NCBI GenBank assembly: GCA_937958675.1
Contig: CALGND010000021.1
Location: 1 to 44,508 of the forward strand
Length of the DNA stretch: 44,508 bases
Reading direction: 5' to 3'
Origin: an uncultured Granulosicoccaceae bacterium
GTDB lineage: Bacteria; Pseudomonadota; Gammaproteobacteria; Granulosicoccales; Granulosicoccaceae
Positions 16,059 through 25,353 of the stretch are shown in pieces. The stretch's first letter is position 1. Each line of letters begins with the position of its first letter. The position numbers and the translations under genes are program-made. The notes below the pieces were generated by a model. The model did not search any database and was not told where the DNA came from. It was given only the letters and a program-made list of their open reading frames with translations.

Positions 16059-19000
16059 ATGGGTAAATTGCACAGCCTGGATGATAAATACACGGCCGAT
16101 ACTGGCCAAGTATTTTTAAGTGGTACGCAGGCCTTAATTCGTTTGCCTATGGCCCAAATGCGCCGCGACATCCGAGCTGGGCTAAACACCGCTACTTACA
16201 TCACCGGATATCGTGGTTCCCCGTTGGGTAGTTATGATCAACAGCTGTCGTTAGCCTCCGCACATCTTAATCCTCTTAACATTACATTTCAGCCCGGAGT
16301 TAATGAAGATCTTGCCGCGACGGCAATCTGGGGAACCCAACAAGTCCCGATAACACCCAATGCAACGCGCGATGGTGTACTGGGTATTTGGTATGGCAAA
16401 GGTCCAGGTGTGGATCGCAGTGGTGATGTTTTCAAGCACGGCAATGCAGCGGGTAGCTCGCCACATGGTGGCGTATTGTGTTTGGCAGGTGATGACCACA
16501 CGGCTAAATCGTCGACGCTACCACACCAATCGGATCATGCTTTTATGGCGGCAGTCATGCCGGTGTTGTATCCCTCGTCTGTGCATGAATTTATTGAACT
16601 AGGTTTGTTCGGAATTGCAATGTCACGATACTCAGGCTGTTGGGTAGGCATGAAAGTCATATCCGATACCGTTGAAACAAGCGCGGTAGTTAGCTTAGAC
16701 GATGAATACAAAACGTTTATTAATCCCGCAGACTATTCAATCCCTGATGGGGGCTTGAATATCCGTTGGCCCGATCCGCCATTAGTGCAAGACGACCGTC
16801 TGCAAGAACACAAAGCTTATGCTGCGTTAGCGTATGCCCGTGCCAATAAGATCGACAAGGTAGTGCTTGGGTCGCCCAAAGCCAGGTTTGGGATTGTGGC
16901 TACAGGTAAAGCGTTTGAAGATGTATGTCAAGCGTTAGAAGAGCTCGGTATTGATCAAGACGCGATAAATGCAATCGGACTAAGGCTTTATAAGGTTCGT
17001 ATGCCGTGGCCGCTTGAGCCTGAAGGAGTTCGCGAATTCTCTGAAGGGCTTGAAGAGGTATTGATTGTTGAAGAGCGCCGCGAAATAATCGAACACCAAA
17101 TAAAGCAGCAACTGTTTAATTGGCGCGCTGATGTGCGGCCGCGAATTATTGGCAAGTTTGACGAGCATGATAAACCGTTTTTCCCGTTGTCAGCGGCATT
17201 GTCTATTTCCAAGGTCGCTAGAGCCATAGCAATACGTGTATTGCAATTTGAATTTGATGAATCGCTAAAGCAACGCATACAACTAAGGCTCGATTATTTG
17301 CAAGCTAAGGCTAAACTAAAGCAAACTCATGCTGCCCCGATAGAACGACGCCCATGGTTTTGTGCTGGCTGTCCACACAACTCCTCGACAAAAGTGCCAG
17401 AGGGCTCAAAGGCCTTGGCAGGTATTGGTTGTCACTATATGGTGCAGTGGATGGATCGAAGTACGGATACGTTCACACAAATGGGTGGTGAAGGCGTGCC
17501 ATGGACAGCCTTGTCCAACTACACATCTGACGAACACCGGTTCGTTAATCTTGGCGATGGCACGTATTTTCATTCCGGTTTATTGGCAATACGAGCTGCT
17601 GTGGCATCGGGCGTCAACATGACGTATAAGGTGTTGTATAACGATGCCGTAGCGATGACGGGTGGACAATCACTCGACGGAGAGCTCTCACCAGGGCAGA
17701 TCAGCCACCAGCTTAAGGCTGAGGGTGTGTCACCAATATATTTAGTTTCTGATGAGCCTGAACTCTATCCCCCAAGTGAGTTAGCGGCAGGTGTAGTCGT
17801 TAAACATCGCGATGAATTGGACACATTAATGCGTGAGTTGCGAACGCTTAAAGGTTGCAATGCAATTATCTATGCACAAACTTGTGCTGCAGAAAAACGC
17901 CGTCGGCGAAAACGCGGCTTGCTGGCTGACCCAGCCAAAAGATTGTTTATTCATCCAGCTGTTTGTGAAGGCTGTGGTGATTGCTCAGAGCAATCAAACT
18001 GCGTCGCTATTGAACCGTTAGAAACGGAGTTTGGCCGAAAGCGTAAAATTAACCAGTCCAGTTGTAATAAAGACTACAGCTGCGTAAATGGATTTTGCCC
18101 GTCCTTTGTTACAGTGAAGGGAGGGCAATTGAAAAAACAAGCACTGCCAAGTTTTGATCAAAGCCAAACGCTGCCTGAGCCTGATATGCCCAGCCTTGAA
18201 ACAGCTGCTTGGAATATTGTGATAACCGGTGTGGGTGGCACTGGCATACTGACCATCGGCTCACTGATTGGTATGGCTGCCCATATCGATGGGAACGCCA
18301 GCATGATTTTAGATATGGCTGGGCTTGCCCAAAAAGGTGGAGCGGTATCCAGTTTTGTTCGTCTAGCGCGCGAGCCTGAAAAAGTTAAGAGCCCGCATAT
18401 TGTCGCGGGAGGTGCTGATTTACTAATTGCTGCTGATAGTGTTGTGGCGTCATCGGCTGATGTCACCGTGCTATGTGAACCCTCGCGTACTCTGGCGGTG
18501 ATCAACTCAAACACATTGCCTGTATCTGATTTTGTAAAAAATCATAATGTTGATTTTCGTAGTGATGAGGTGGAGCGAAAGATCAAAGAATATGTTGGTA
18601 GCGAATCAAAGATTCAACCGTTTGGATCAGTAGCCGAGCAGTTATTGGGAGATTCCATCGCCACGAATATCGTCATGCTGGGTTATGTCTGGCAGTCGGG
18701 TGGTTTGCCAGTGTCTCTTGATGCTATTCGGCAAGCGATTACTTTAAATGGTGTTGCTGTGGATAAAAACTTGAAAGCATTTGAAGTTGGTCGAACACTC
18801 CAAGCAGATGCTGCTCGTGTTATTGATCAACTTCACAAAGATAATGCAGGCAATAGTGTCGAGGATATGTCGATTGAGCAATTAATCGAGCACCGCAGCG
18901 AGCACTTACGCAATTACCAAGGTAAGCGTTTAGTTAAACGGTATGTGACTGCGATAAATCAATTTAAGGCCTTGTGTGAAGCTCGAGCCATTGAGCCATC

Positions 19001-19544
19001 AATCATTCGAATAGTCGCAGATAACTATTCTCGGGTGCTGGCATACAAAGATGAATACGAAGTTGCACGTTTGTATTCATCGCCTGAATTTAACAAACTG
19101 ATTGATCAGCAATTTGATGGTGACTTTACACTGTCGTTTAATTTAGCGCCGCCATTAATATCGAAGATGGGACCCTTGGGTAGACCCAAGAAGCGGGAAT
19201 TTGGCCCGTCTGTTTTATCTGTGTTTAAAATGTTAAGCCGTGCCAAAGTTTTGCGAGGCACACCGTTTGATATATTTGGTTATACAGCGGAGCGCCGTCA
19301 GGAGCGTGCATGGATTAAAACCTATGAACAGGATATGCACGATTTGCTCGAAAAAATTACGCGCGTTGATCAAACAGATAGTGCCAACGCTATTTTGGCG
19401 ATACCAACGCTAATTAAAGGCTATGGCCCCATAAAGCTACAAGCAATGGAAGCTGCTACTGCTCAACGTGAGCAAGCGTGGCAACAGTTTAATAATCCGG
19501 TTACAATATCCTCAGTGAATCCGACAGCGAATCAGGCAGCGTAA
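16059..19544 (+). CDS. Fused indolepyruvate:ferredoxin oxidoreductase-type 2-oxoacid oxidoreductase
   Basis: A 1161-residue fusion of the alpha and beta parts of an indolepyruvate ferredoxin oxidoreductase. N-terminal pyrimidine domain with GYRGSPLGSYD; a thiamine-pyrophosphate domain with GDGTYFHSG and the metal-binding Asn in YNDAVAMTGG; a Cys-rich segment (CEGCGDCSEQSNC, then SCNKDYSCVNGFC) for iron-sulphur clusters; a gamma domain with GVGGTGILTIG; and a C-terminal extension of about 200 residues typical of the proteobacterial fused form. It oxidatively decarboxylates 2-oxoacids to acyl-CoA, passing electrons to ferredoxin. I chose ATG 16059 (AGGGAG 10 nt upstream) over GTG 16050. The next gene starts 3 nt after its stop, in a leucine-degradation operon, so a branched-chain oxoacid may be the substrate. 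Confidence 0.92.
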   Translation: MGKLHSLDDKYTADTGQVFLSGTQALIRLPMAQMRRDIRAGLNTATYITGYRGSPLGSYDQQLSLASAHLNPLNITFQPGVNEDLAATAIWGTQQVPITPNATRDGVLGIWYGKGPGVDRSGDVFKHGNAAGSSPHGGVLCLAGDDHTAKSSTLPHQSDHAFMAAVMPVLYPSSVHEFIELGLFGIAMSRYSGCWVGMKVISDTVETSAVVSLDDEYKTFINPADYSIPDGGLNIRWPDPPLVQDDRLQEHKAYAALAYARANKIDKVVLGSPKARFGIVATGKAFEDVCQALEELGIDQDAINAIGLRLYKVRMPWPLEPEGVREFSEGLEEVLIVEERREIIEHQIKQQLFNWRADVRPRIIGKFDEHDKPFFPLSAALSISKVARAIAIRVLQFEFDESLKQRIQLRLDYLQAKAKLKQTHAAPIERRPWFCAGCPHNSSTKVPEGSKALAGIGCHYMVQWMDRSTDTFTQMGGEGVPWTALSNYTSDEHRFVNLGDGTYFHSGLLAIRAAVASGVNMTYKVLYNDAVAMTGGQSLDGELSPGQISHQLKAEGVSPIYLVSDEPELYPPSELAAGVVVKHRDELDTLMRELRTLKGCNAIIYAQTCAAEKRRRRKRGLLADPAKRLFIHPAVCEGCGDCSEQSNCVAIEPLETEFGRKRKINQSSCNKDYSCVNGFCPSFVTVKGGQLKKQALPSFDQSQTLPEPDMPSLETAAWNIVITGVGGTGILTIGSLIGMAAHIDGNASMILDMAGLAQKGGAVSSFVRLAREPEKVKSPHIVAGGADLLIAADSVVASSADVTVLCEPSRTLAVINSNTLPVSDFVKNHNVDFRSDEVERKIKEYVGSESKIQPFGSVAEQLLGDSIATNIVMLGYVWQSGGLPVSLDAIRQAITLNGVAVDKNLKAFEVGRTLQADAARVIDQLHKDNAGNSVEDMSIEQLIEHRSEHLRNYQGKRLVKRYVTAINQFKALCEARAIEPSIIRIVADNYSRVLAYKDEYEVARLYSSPEFNKLIDQQFDGDFTLSFNLAPPLISKMGPLGRPKKREFGPSVLSVFKMLSRAKVLRGTPFDIFGYTAERRQERAWIKTYEQDMHDLLEKITRVDQTDSANAILAIPTLIKGYGPIKLQAMEAATAQREQAWQQFNNPVTISSVNPTANQAA

Positions 19545-19547
19545 TTT

Positions 19548-20714
19548 ATGTTTAATGCAGGTTTACAACTGGAGTTAAGTGAAGAATTAATCGCAATGCG
19601 CGATATGGTTCATCGATTTGCCCAAGATGAGATCGCTCCGCTGGCAGCTGCCATTGATAAATCGAATGATTTCCCTAACGAGCTTTGGCAAAAGATGGGC
19701 GAGCTTGGTTTACACGGCATCACAATAAGTGAGCAATATGGCGGTGTTGACATGGGTTATCTGGCACATTGCATTTGTGTTGAAGAGATTAGTCGCGCAT
19801 CGGCATCCGTTGGTTTGTCTTATGGTGCTCACTCTAACCTGTGTATTAATCAAATCTACCGTAATGGCAATGACGAGCAGAAAGAGCGTTACTTGCCCAA
19901 GTTAATTAGTGGTGAGCATATCGGTGCCCTAGCCATGTCGGAGCCAGGTTCTGGTAGCGATGTAGTGTCGATGCAGTTACGAGCGACTAAATCGAAAAAT
20001 GGCTATGTTCTAAATGGTAATAAAATGTGGATCACCAACGGGCCTGATGCCAATACGTTGGTGGTGTATGCCAAAACAGATATAGATGCAGGGCCACGCG
20101 GTATCACGGCTTTTATAATCGAAAAATCAATGGCTGGTTTTAGCGCCTCACCTAAGTTGGATAAACTGGGTATGCGTGGTTCTAACACCTGCGAGCTAGT
20201 ATTTGATAATTGTGAGGTAGCGGCCGAGCAAGTATTGGGCATAGAAGGCAAGGGCGTGAATGTGTTGATGTCTGGTTTGGATTACGAAAGAGTCGTATTA
20301 GCTGGCGGGCCAGTCGGAATCATGGCTGCGTGTTTAGATGTAGTAATGCCCTATGTGCACGAGCGTAAACAGTTCGGGCAAGCCATTGGCGAATTTCAGT
20401 TAATGCAAGGCAAGGTCGCCGACATGTATACCACTGCTAGTGCCTGTCGCGCCTATGTTTATGCCGTGGCCAAAGCATGCGATAGAGGCGAATCCACGCG
20501 TCAAGATGCGGCAGGCTGTATATTGTACGCAGCTGAAAAAGCCACTTGGTGCGCTCTAGAGGCCATCCAAAGTTTGGGTGGTAATGGTTATATCAACGAT
20601 TATCCAACTGGTCGGCTACTTCGCGATGCAAAGCTCTATGAGATTGGCGCTGGCACTAGCGAAATACGCCGCATGTTGATTGGGCGTGAGCTCTTCATAA
20701 ATTCTTCAAGCTAA
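19548..20714 (+). CDS. ivd: Isovaleryl-CoA dehydrogenase
   Basis: A 388-residue acyl-CoA dehydrogenase with FAD-binding motifs [11 protein letters not shown] and WITNGPDA. The catalytic base appears to be E247 in [18 protein letters not shown]. In isovaleryl-CoA dehydrogenase the glutamate sits in this helix, not in the later YEG position used by most of the family, and here that later position reads YEIGAGTSE. It oxidises isovaleryl-CoA to 3-methylcrotonyl-CoA, the substrate of the carboxylase encoded next. It lies 3 nt after the oxidoreductase and 35 nt before the carboxylase beta gene. Also called liuA. Confidence 0.95.
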   Translation: MFNAGLQLELSEELIAMRDMVHRFAQDEIAPLAAAIDKSNDFPNELWQKMGELGLHGITISEQYGGVDMGYLAHCICVEEISRASASVGLSYGAHSNLCINQIYRNGNDEQKERYLPKLISGEHIGALAMSEPGSGSDVVSMQLRATKSKNGYVLNGNKMWITNGPDANTLVVYAKTDIDAGPRGITAFIIEKSMAGFSASPKLDKLGMRGSNTCELVFDNCEVAAEQVLGIEGKGVNVLMSGLDYERVVLAGGPVGIMAACLDVVMPYVHERKQFGQAIGEFQLMQGKVADMYTTASACRAYVYAVAKACDRGESTRQDAAGCILYAAEKATWCALEAIQSLGGNGYINDYPTGRLLRDAKLYEIGAGTSEIRRMLIGRELFINSSS

Positions 20715-20749
20715 CCCTTATAGCTAGCTCAAAATAATTTAGGCATTCC

Positions 20750-22354
20750 ATGCAAATCGAATCCCCATGCGACACGCGTAGCGAAGCTTACATTGAAAAT
20801 TCTCAGCGTATGCATCAACTTATTGCGCAGATGCAATCAGTTGCACAGACAGTGCAACTCGGTGGAGCACAAGCGTCGCGTGAACGGCATTTAAAGCGTG
20901 GTAAATTATTGCCGCGTGATCGAATAAATGGTTTGATTGATCCCGGCAGTGCGTTTCTTGAAATAGGGTTGTTTGCAGGCTTTGGCCATTACGACGATGC
21001 AGTCCCCTGTGCCGGATTAATTGCAGGTGTTGCGCCTGTATGCGGTATTGACTGCATGATCATCTGTAACGACGCAACGGTCAAAGGTGGAACCTACTAC
21101 CCACTTACAGTTAAAAAACATTTGCGTGCACAAGCGATTGCTCAGCAAAATCACTTGCCCTGTATTTATCTTGTTGATAGTGGTGGTGCAAACCTACCTA
21201 ATCAAGACGAAGTTTTTCCTGATCGAGAACACTTTGGGCGAATATTTTTTAATCAAGCCACGATGTCTGCGATGGGTATTCCGCAAATTGCAGTGGTGAT
21301 GGGTTCATGTACTGCCGGCGGTGCTTATGTGCCAGCGATGTCTGATCAAACTATCATCGTAAAAGAACAAGGCACGATATTTTTAGCAGGTCCGCCATTG
21401 GTTAAAGCCGCCACTGGTGAAGAAGTCTCAGCCGAAGTGTTAGGTGGTGGCGATACTCATACTCGACTTTCTGGCGTAGCCGATTACCTAGCCAATGACG
21501 ATCAGCACGCTCTGCAGCTAGCACGAGAATGCGTCGCAGGTTTCAATAGGGTGTCACCGCAAACCGTAAAACGGCAAAAGAGCAAACCCCCTCGTTATGA
21601 TACTGAAGAGTTAAGCGGCTTAATCCCCGCGGATGCTCGTCAATCGTTTGATATGCACGATATCATTGCGCGTATCGTTGATGATTCTGAATTTAACGAA
21701 TTCAAACCCTTGTTTGGCGAATCCTTAGTCACGGGGTTTGCACATATTCATGGTATGCCGGTTGGTATCATTGGTAACAACGGAGTGCTGTTTTCAGACT
21801 CTGCATTAAAGGGCGCGCACTTTGTTGAGCTGTGTTGTCAACGTAAAATACCCCTAGTATTTTTGCAGAACATCACAGGCTTTATGGTGGGGCAAGCGGC
21901 GGAGGCAGGTGGCATTGCAAAACATGGTGCTAAGTTTGTTACTGCTGTATCCAACGCTCAGGTGCCAAAGCATACGATCATAGTCGGTGGTTCCTACGGC
22001 GCAGGTAACTATGGCATGTGTGGCCGAGCTTTTGATCCGAGATTTTTATGGATGTGGCCTAACGCGCGAATAGCCGTCATGGGCGGAGAGCAGGCAGCAG
22101 GTGTGCTAGCAAGTGTAAAAGGCGCAGCAATCAAGCGCTCTGGTGGCGAGTGGACTGAAAAAGATGACACTGCCTTCCGGCAACCCATAATCGACCAATT
22201 TGAAGAGCAGTCGTCCGCACTTTATGCATCGTCGCAACTCTGGGACGATGGCATCATTGACCCTCGTATGACGCGCGATGTTTTAGGCTTGAGCCTATCC
22301 ATTAGTCTGAATGCACCAATCGAGGACACGCGTTTTGGCGTGTTTAGAATGTAA
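20750..22354 (+). CDS. mccB: 3-Methylcrotonyl-CoA carboxylase, carboxyltransferase (beta) subunit
   Basis: A 534-residue carboxyltransferase with the two crotonase-fold halves of acyl-CoA carboxylases. [20 protein letters not shown] opens the domain; [19 protein letters not shown] and [15 protein letters not shown] mark the acyl-CoA half typical of methylcrotonyl-CoA enzymes; [19 protein letters not shown] and MGGEQAA mark the biotin half. With the biotin subunit encoded 3 nt downstream it converts 3-methylcrotonyl-CoA to 3-methylglutaconyl-CoA in leucine breakdown. Sequence and neighbours favour this over propionyl-CoA or geranyl-CoA carboxylase. Also called liuB. Confidence 0.95.
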   Translation: MQIESPCDTRSEAYIENSQRMHQLIAQMQSVAQTVQLGGAQASRERHLKRGKLLPRDRINGLIDPGSAFLEIGLFAGFGHYDDAVPCAGLIAGVAPVCGIDCMIICNDATVKGGTYYPLTVKKHLRAQAIAQQNHLPCIYLVDSGGANLPNQDEVFPDREHFGRIFFNQATMSAMGIPQIAVVMGSCTAGGAYVPAMSDQTIIVKEQGTIFLAGPPLVKAATGEEVSAEVLGGGDTHTRLSGVADYLANDDQHALQLARECVAGFNRVSPQTVKRQKSKPPRYDTEELSGLIPADARQSFDMHDIIARIVDDSEFNEFKPLFGESLVTGFAHIHGMPVGIIGNNGVLFSDSALKGAHFVELCCQRKIPLVFLQNITGFMVGQAAEAGGIAKHGAKFVTAVSNAQVPKHTIIVGGSYGAGNYGMCGRAFDPRFLWMWPNARIAVMGGEQAAGVLASVKGAAIKRSGGEWTEKDDTAFRQPIIDQFEEQSSALYASSQLWDDGIIDPRMTRDVLGLSLSISLNAPIEDTRFGVFRM

Positions 22355-22357
22355 GCC

Positions 22358-24388
22358 ATGGCCAATATCACCACCTACGATTCAGTACTCATTGCCAACC
22401 GTGGTGAAATCGCACTACGCATTGTCTATACCGCACGTAAACTTGGCTTACGTACCGTCGCTGTGTATTCCTCTGCTGATGCTAATGCGCCTCATGTGGC
22501 GTTCGCAGATGAGGCAGTTGAGATAGGTGGTGCCTTGCCCGCAGAAAGCTACCTCAATGTCGATGCAGTTCTTGATGCAGCAAAAAGCACGAATTGCCAG
22601 GCCATACACCCCGGTTATGGTTTTTTATCAGAAAACCCTGAATTTGCTGAGCGCTGTGTCGAAGCGGGGATGATTTTTATCGGCCCAAAAAGTGAATCGC
22701 TGCGTGCGATGGGGCATAAGGATGCCGCCAAGCAACGCATGATTGAGGCGGGAGTACCTGTTGTCCCTGGTTATCACGGCGAGCAACAAGACGCAGATTT
22801 TTTATTTGAACAAGCTGCGTTGGTGACTTATCCATTATTAATAAAAGCGCGTGCTGGAGGTGGAGGCAAAGGCATGCGCTTGGTTGCAACGCCAAACGAC
22901 TTTCTAACCACGCTTGCTAGTGCACGCCGCGAAGCCGCCGCAGCTTTTGGCGATGATCATGTATTGCTCGAAAAGTATATTACGCATCCGCGACATATTG
23001 AAGTGCAAGTGTTTGGTGATCAACATGGCAAGGTGGTGCATCTCTTTGAACGAGATTGTTCGCTTCAGCGGCGCCATCAAAAAGTCATTGAAGAATCTCC
23101 AGCGCCAGGGATTAGTGAAGAATTTCGTCAGTGCCTTTGCACGGCGGCCGTCACAGCGGCTAGCAGTATTAATTATGAGGGCGCGGGGACGATCGAATTT
23201 ATTGTCGACGCATCCGGCACTATGAGCGCTGAAGATTTCTGGTTTATGGAGATGAATACGCGCTTGCAAGTTGAGCATCCAGTCACTGAAAGTGTTACCG
23301 GTTTGGATTTAGTGGAATGGCAGCTAGTTATCGCAGATGGGCAAGCGCTACCGCTGCAGCAGAAAGACATTCAACTAATCGGTCACTCAGTGGAAGCGCG
23401 GCTATATGCTGAAGATGTGCCTGCCGGTTTTCTACCAGCGACTGGTCGCTTAGACAAATTGCGATGGCCTGTCGATGGCAGAGTTGATGGTGGTGTTGAG
23501 CAGGGTGATGAGGTGCTGCCGTTCTATGATCCTATGTTGGCCAAGCTAATTACGACAGCTAACAACCGACAGCAGGCTTTTAAGCAGCTTTCAACCATGC
23601 TGCACGACACGATCATTCTGGGCACGATTACCAATCGAGATTTCCTGATTAGGCTGTGTAATGACCATTCGGTATTGTCCGGCGATGTCAGTACAACGTT
23701 GATTGAAGAAAAAGTTGATGTGTTGGTAGATCAGCTGCCGCCAACGAAAGCCTTGGCGGTCGCGGCAGTGACACAGGCACTTTGGCGGAACTCAAGTCAG
23801 CCAATAAATCTTGCATCCACATTGGGTACATGGCAACTATGGGGGCAAGCTAATCGTTTATGTGAATTGTGTATAAGCCCAGATCAATCTATAACGCTGA
23901 TGCTGCAGCAGCAACCCGATCAAAGTTGGCTGGTATCAAACGAGGACTTTTCTCATCAAATCCTGCCCATTGGCAGTTTTAACAGGGATGACTGCTGGGG
24001 TGAAGGGACCGTGATGGAGATTGATGGCAAGCGTTGTAAGGTACATGCCTTGAACAACAGGGAGTTTGTGGATATCCATCTAGGAGAAACCTGCACCCGT
24101 GTGTTTAAACCTCAGCACCATAAAATCACCCAAGATGGCCGGGCTCAGGCTGAGTTGGCGGCAGCTATGCCAGGGCTGATTACACAAATTTCCTGCTCCC
24201 AGGGCCAGGCAGTTAGTGTGGGTCTGCCACTATTGAGCCTGGAGGCCATGAAAATGGAGCAAACCCTGAACGCGCCGCATGATGTTGTTATTGGAGAGCT
24301 TTGTGTCAAGGTGGGGCAGCAAGTATCACAAGGTCAGGTGCTGGTGCGCTTTGAAATTGACGAACATGGCGCTAAAAACGCGGTTTAG
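22358..24388 (+). CDS. mccA: 3-Methylcrotonyl-CoA carboxylase, biotin-containing (alpha) subunit
   Basis: A 676-residue protein. N-terminal biotin carboxylase domain (VLIANRGEIALRI, then HPGYGFLSENPEFAERC), ATP-grasp with KARAGGGGKGMR, EMNTRLQVEHPVTE, a middle BT domain, and a C-terminal biotinyl domain with the biotin-bearing K632 in EAMKM. It carboxylates biotin with ATP and bicarbonate for transfer by the beta subunit. Last gene of the operon; the methylglutaconyl-CoA hydratase and HMG-CoA lyase genes usually clustered with it are not downstream. Also called liuD. Confidence 0.95.
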   Translation: MANITTYDSVLIANRGEIALRIVYTARKLGLRTVAVYSSADANAPHVAFADEAVEIGGALPAESYLNVDAVLDAAKSTNCQAIHPGYGFLSENPEFAERCVEAGMIFIGPKSESLRAMGHKDAAKQRMIEAGVPVVPGYHGEQQDADFLFEQAALVTYPLLIKARAGGGGKGMRLVATPNDFLTTLASARREAAAAFGDDHVLLEKYITHPRHIEVQVFGDQHGKVVHLFERDCSLQRRHQKVIEESPAPGISEEFRQCLCTAAVTAASSINYEGAGTIEFIVDASGTMSAEDFWFMEMNTRLQVEHPVTESVTGLDLVEWQLVIADGQALPLQQKDIQLIGHSVEARLYAEDVPAGFLPATGRLDKLRWPVDGRVDGGVEQGDEVLPFYDPMLAKLITTANNRQQAFKQLSTMLHDTIILGTITNRDFLIRLCNDHSVLSGDVSTTLIEEKVDVLVDQLPPTKALAVAAVTQALWRNSSQPINLASTLGTWQLWGQANRLCELCISPDQSITLMLQQQPDQSWLVSNEDFSHQILPIGSFNRDDCWGEGTVMEIDGKRCKVHALNNREFVDIHLGETCTRVFKPQHHKITQDGRAQAELAAAMPGLITQISCSQGQAVSVGLPLLSLEAMKMEQTLNAPHDVVIGELCVKVGQQVSQGQVLVRFEIDEHGAKNAV

Positions 24389-24551
24389 AGCGCCTTCGGC
24401 ACTGTTGTTGCAGCAACCAAAGAGCGATTTGGTCTAAAATGCCGCATCTTGGCCTTTAGGCTGATACAATGCGCGGATTGGAAGCGAACTCCCTCTTTGA
24501 AAGCAACGCTTCTACGAGCTTAATTATGTGTTTGTGTCATTTGTTATGAAC

Positions 24552-24580
24552 TTGACATGGGTACGTGGCCGGCATATTCC
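24552..24580 (+). promoter_or_regulatory. Candidate promoter of the rimP operon
   Basis: A consensus TTGACA (24552-24557) is followed after 17 nt by TATTCC (24575-24580), a weak -10. It is the best sigma-70-like pair in the gap before rimP and would give a leader of about 160 nt. Confidence 0.4.
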
Positions 24581-24663
24581 AGCATTTTCAAGTGTTCATA
24601 TATGAAACAATATGTATATGTATCAAATGAATGTGCATGAGTAAGTGGTCAGATAATCAGAAT

Positions 24664-24695
24664 GTTAAAAAAGGCTCCCGTGGGAGCTTTTTGCG
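24664..24695 (+). terminator. Terminator-like hairpin in the rimP leader
   Basis: GGCTCCC and GGGAGCT pair (one G-T pair) around a 2-nt GT turn, flanked by an A-run before and TTTTT after. It lies about 55 nt before the rimP ATG, so transcripts entering from upstream would be reduced before the operon. It might end a transcript from the leucine operon or attenuate the leader. Confidence 0.65.
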
Positions 24696-24747
24696 TTTTT
24701 GGAGTCATGTATTTCAGCTTCGAGAATAAACTAGGAATCAATTTTAA

Positions 24748-25245
24748 ATGCGTCGTGCCTCGATAGACATTGTCGAAAAACTAGAGCCTATCGTCAGTGG
24801 TCTAGGTTATGAGTTTATAGGGGCGGAAATGGGCCAAACAGAAAATGGCCAAACCTTACGCATTTATATTGATAAGCCTGAAGGTATTGACGTAGAGGAT
24901 TGCGCAACCGTTAGTCGACAGATTAACGCTGTGATAGATGTAGAAGAGACCAATGGTAAAGCGTTAATTAGCTCGGCTTATTTACTTGAGGTGTCCTCGC
25001 CAGGAGTTGATAGGCCGTTGTTTACTGCCGCACAGTTTGCTCAGCACATTGCGCAGACGGTAAAAATTAAGCTGTTGGCCGGTGTAGAAGGACGACGTAA
25101 TTTTAAAGGTAAGCTCATTAGTGTTGACGATGAGCATGCAGTAGTCGAGGTTGATGGTTTGGATTACACCATTCCATTGTCTGACATTGCTGAAGCTTAT
25201 TTGTTGTCAGCGGTGAAGTTATCTAGAAAGTTTACTAGCAAGTAA
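24748..25245 (+). CDS. rimP: Ribosome maturation factor RimP
   Basis: A 165-residue protein that helps assemble the 30S subunit. Typical landmarks are LEPIVSGLGYEFIGAEMGQ, LRIYIDKPEGIDVEDCATVS and YLLEVSSPGVDRPL, followed by an SH3-like C-terminal domain (FKGKLISVDDEHAVVEVDG). It is slightly longer than the E. coli protein at the C terminus. First gene of the conserved operon with nusA, infB, rbfA and truB. No clear ribosome-binding site precedes the ATG beyond AGGAATC at reduced complementarity. Confidence 0.97.
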   Translation: MRRASIDIVEKLEPIVSGLGYEFIGAEMGQTENGQTLRIYIDKPEGIDVEDCATVSRQINAVIDVEETNGKALISSAYLLEVSSPGVDRPLFTAAQFAQHIAQTVKIKLLAGVEGRRNFKGKLISVDDEHAVVEVDGLDYTIPLSDIAEAYLLSAVKLSRKFTSK

Positions 25246-25353
25246 TTAAGATCAAGCGTAACGAACTAAGTAGTTAAATACGAATGTTGAACGATATGTT
25301 GAATGATGACAAAGAGGTACACATGACACATGTGAAACTAGGATTCTTCAGAA

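Larger units (their letters stand above)
24389..24747 (+). other. 359-nt gap before rimP: promoter, short open frames, hairpin terminator
   Basis: There is no tRNA or longer coding frame here, although related bacteria often have a tRNA gene just before rimP. I see a TTGACA box, an AT-rich stretch with two short frames (24602-24640, 12 codons plus stop, and 24612-24644, 10 codons plus stop), and then a terminator-like hairpin at 24664-24695. The order promoter, short frame, hairpin, operon recalls an attenuated leader, but neither frame is rich in one amino acid and no antiterminator is evident. Confidence 0.5.
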
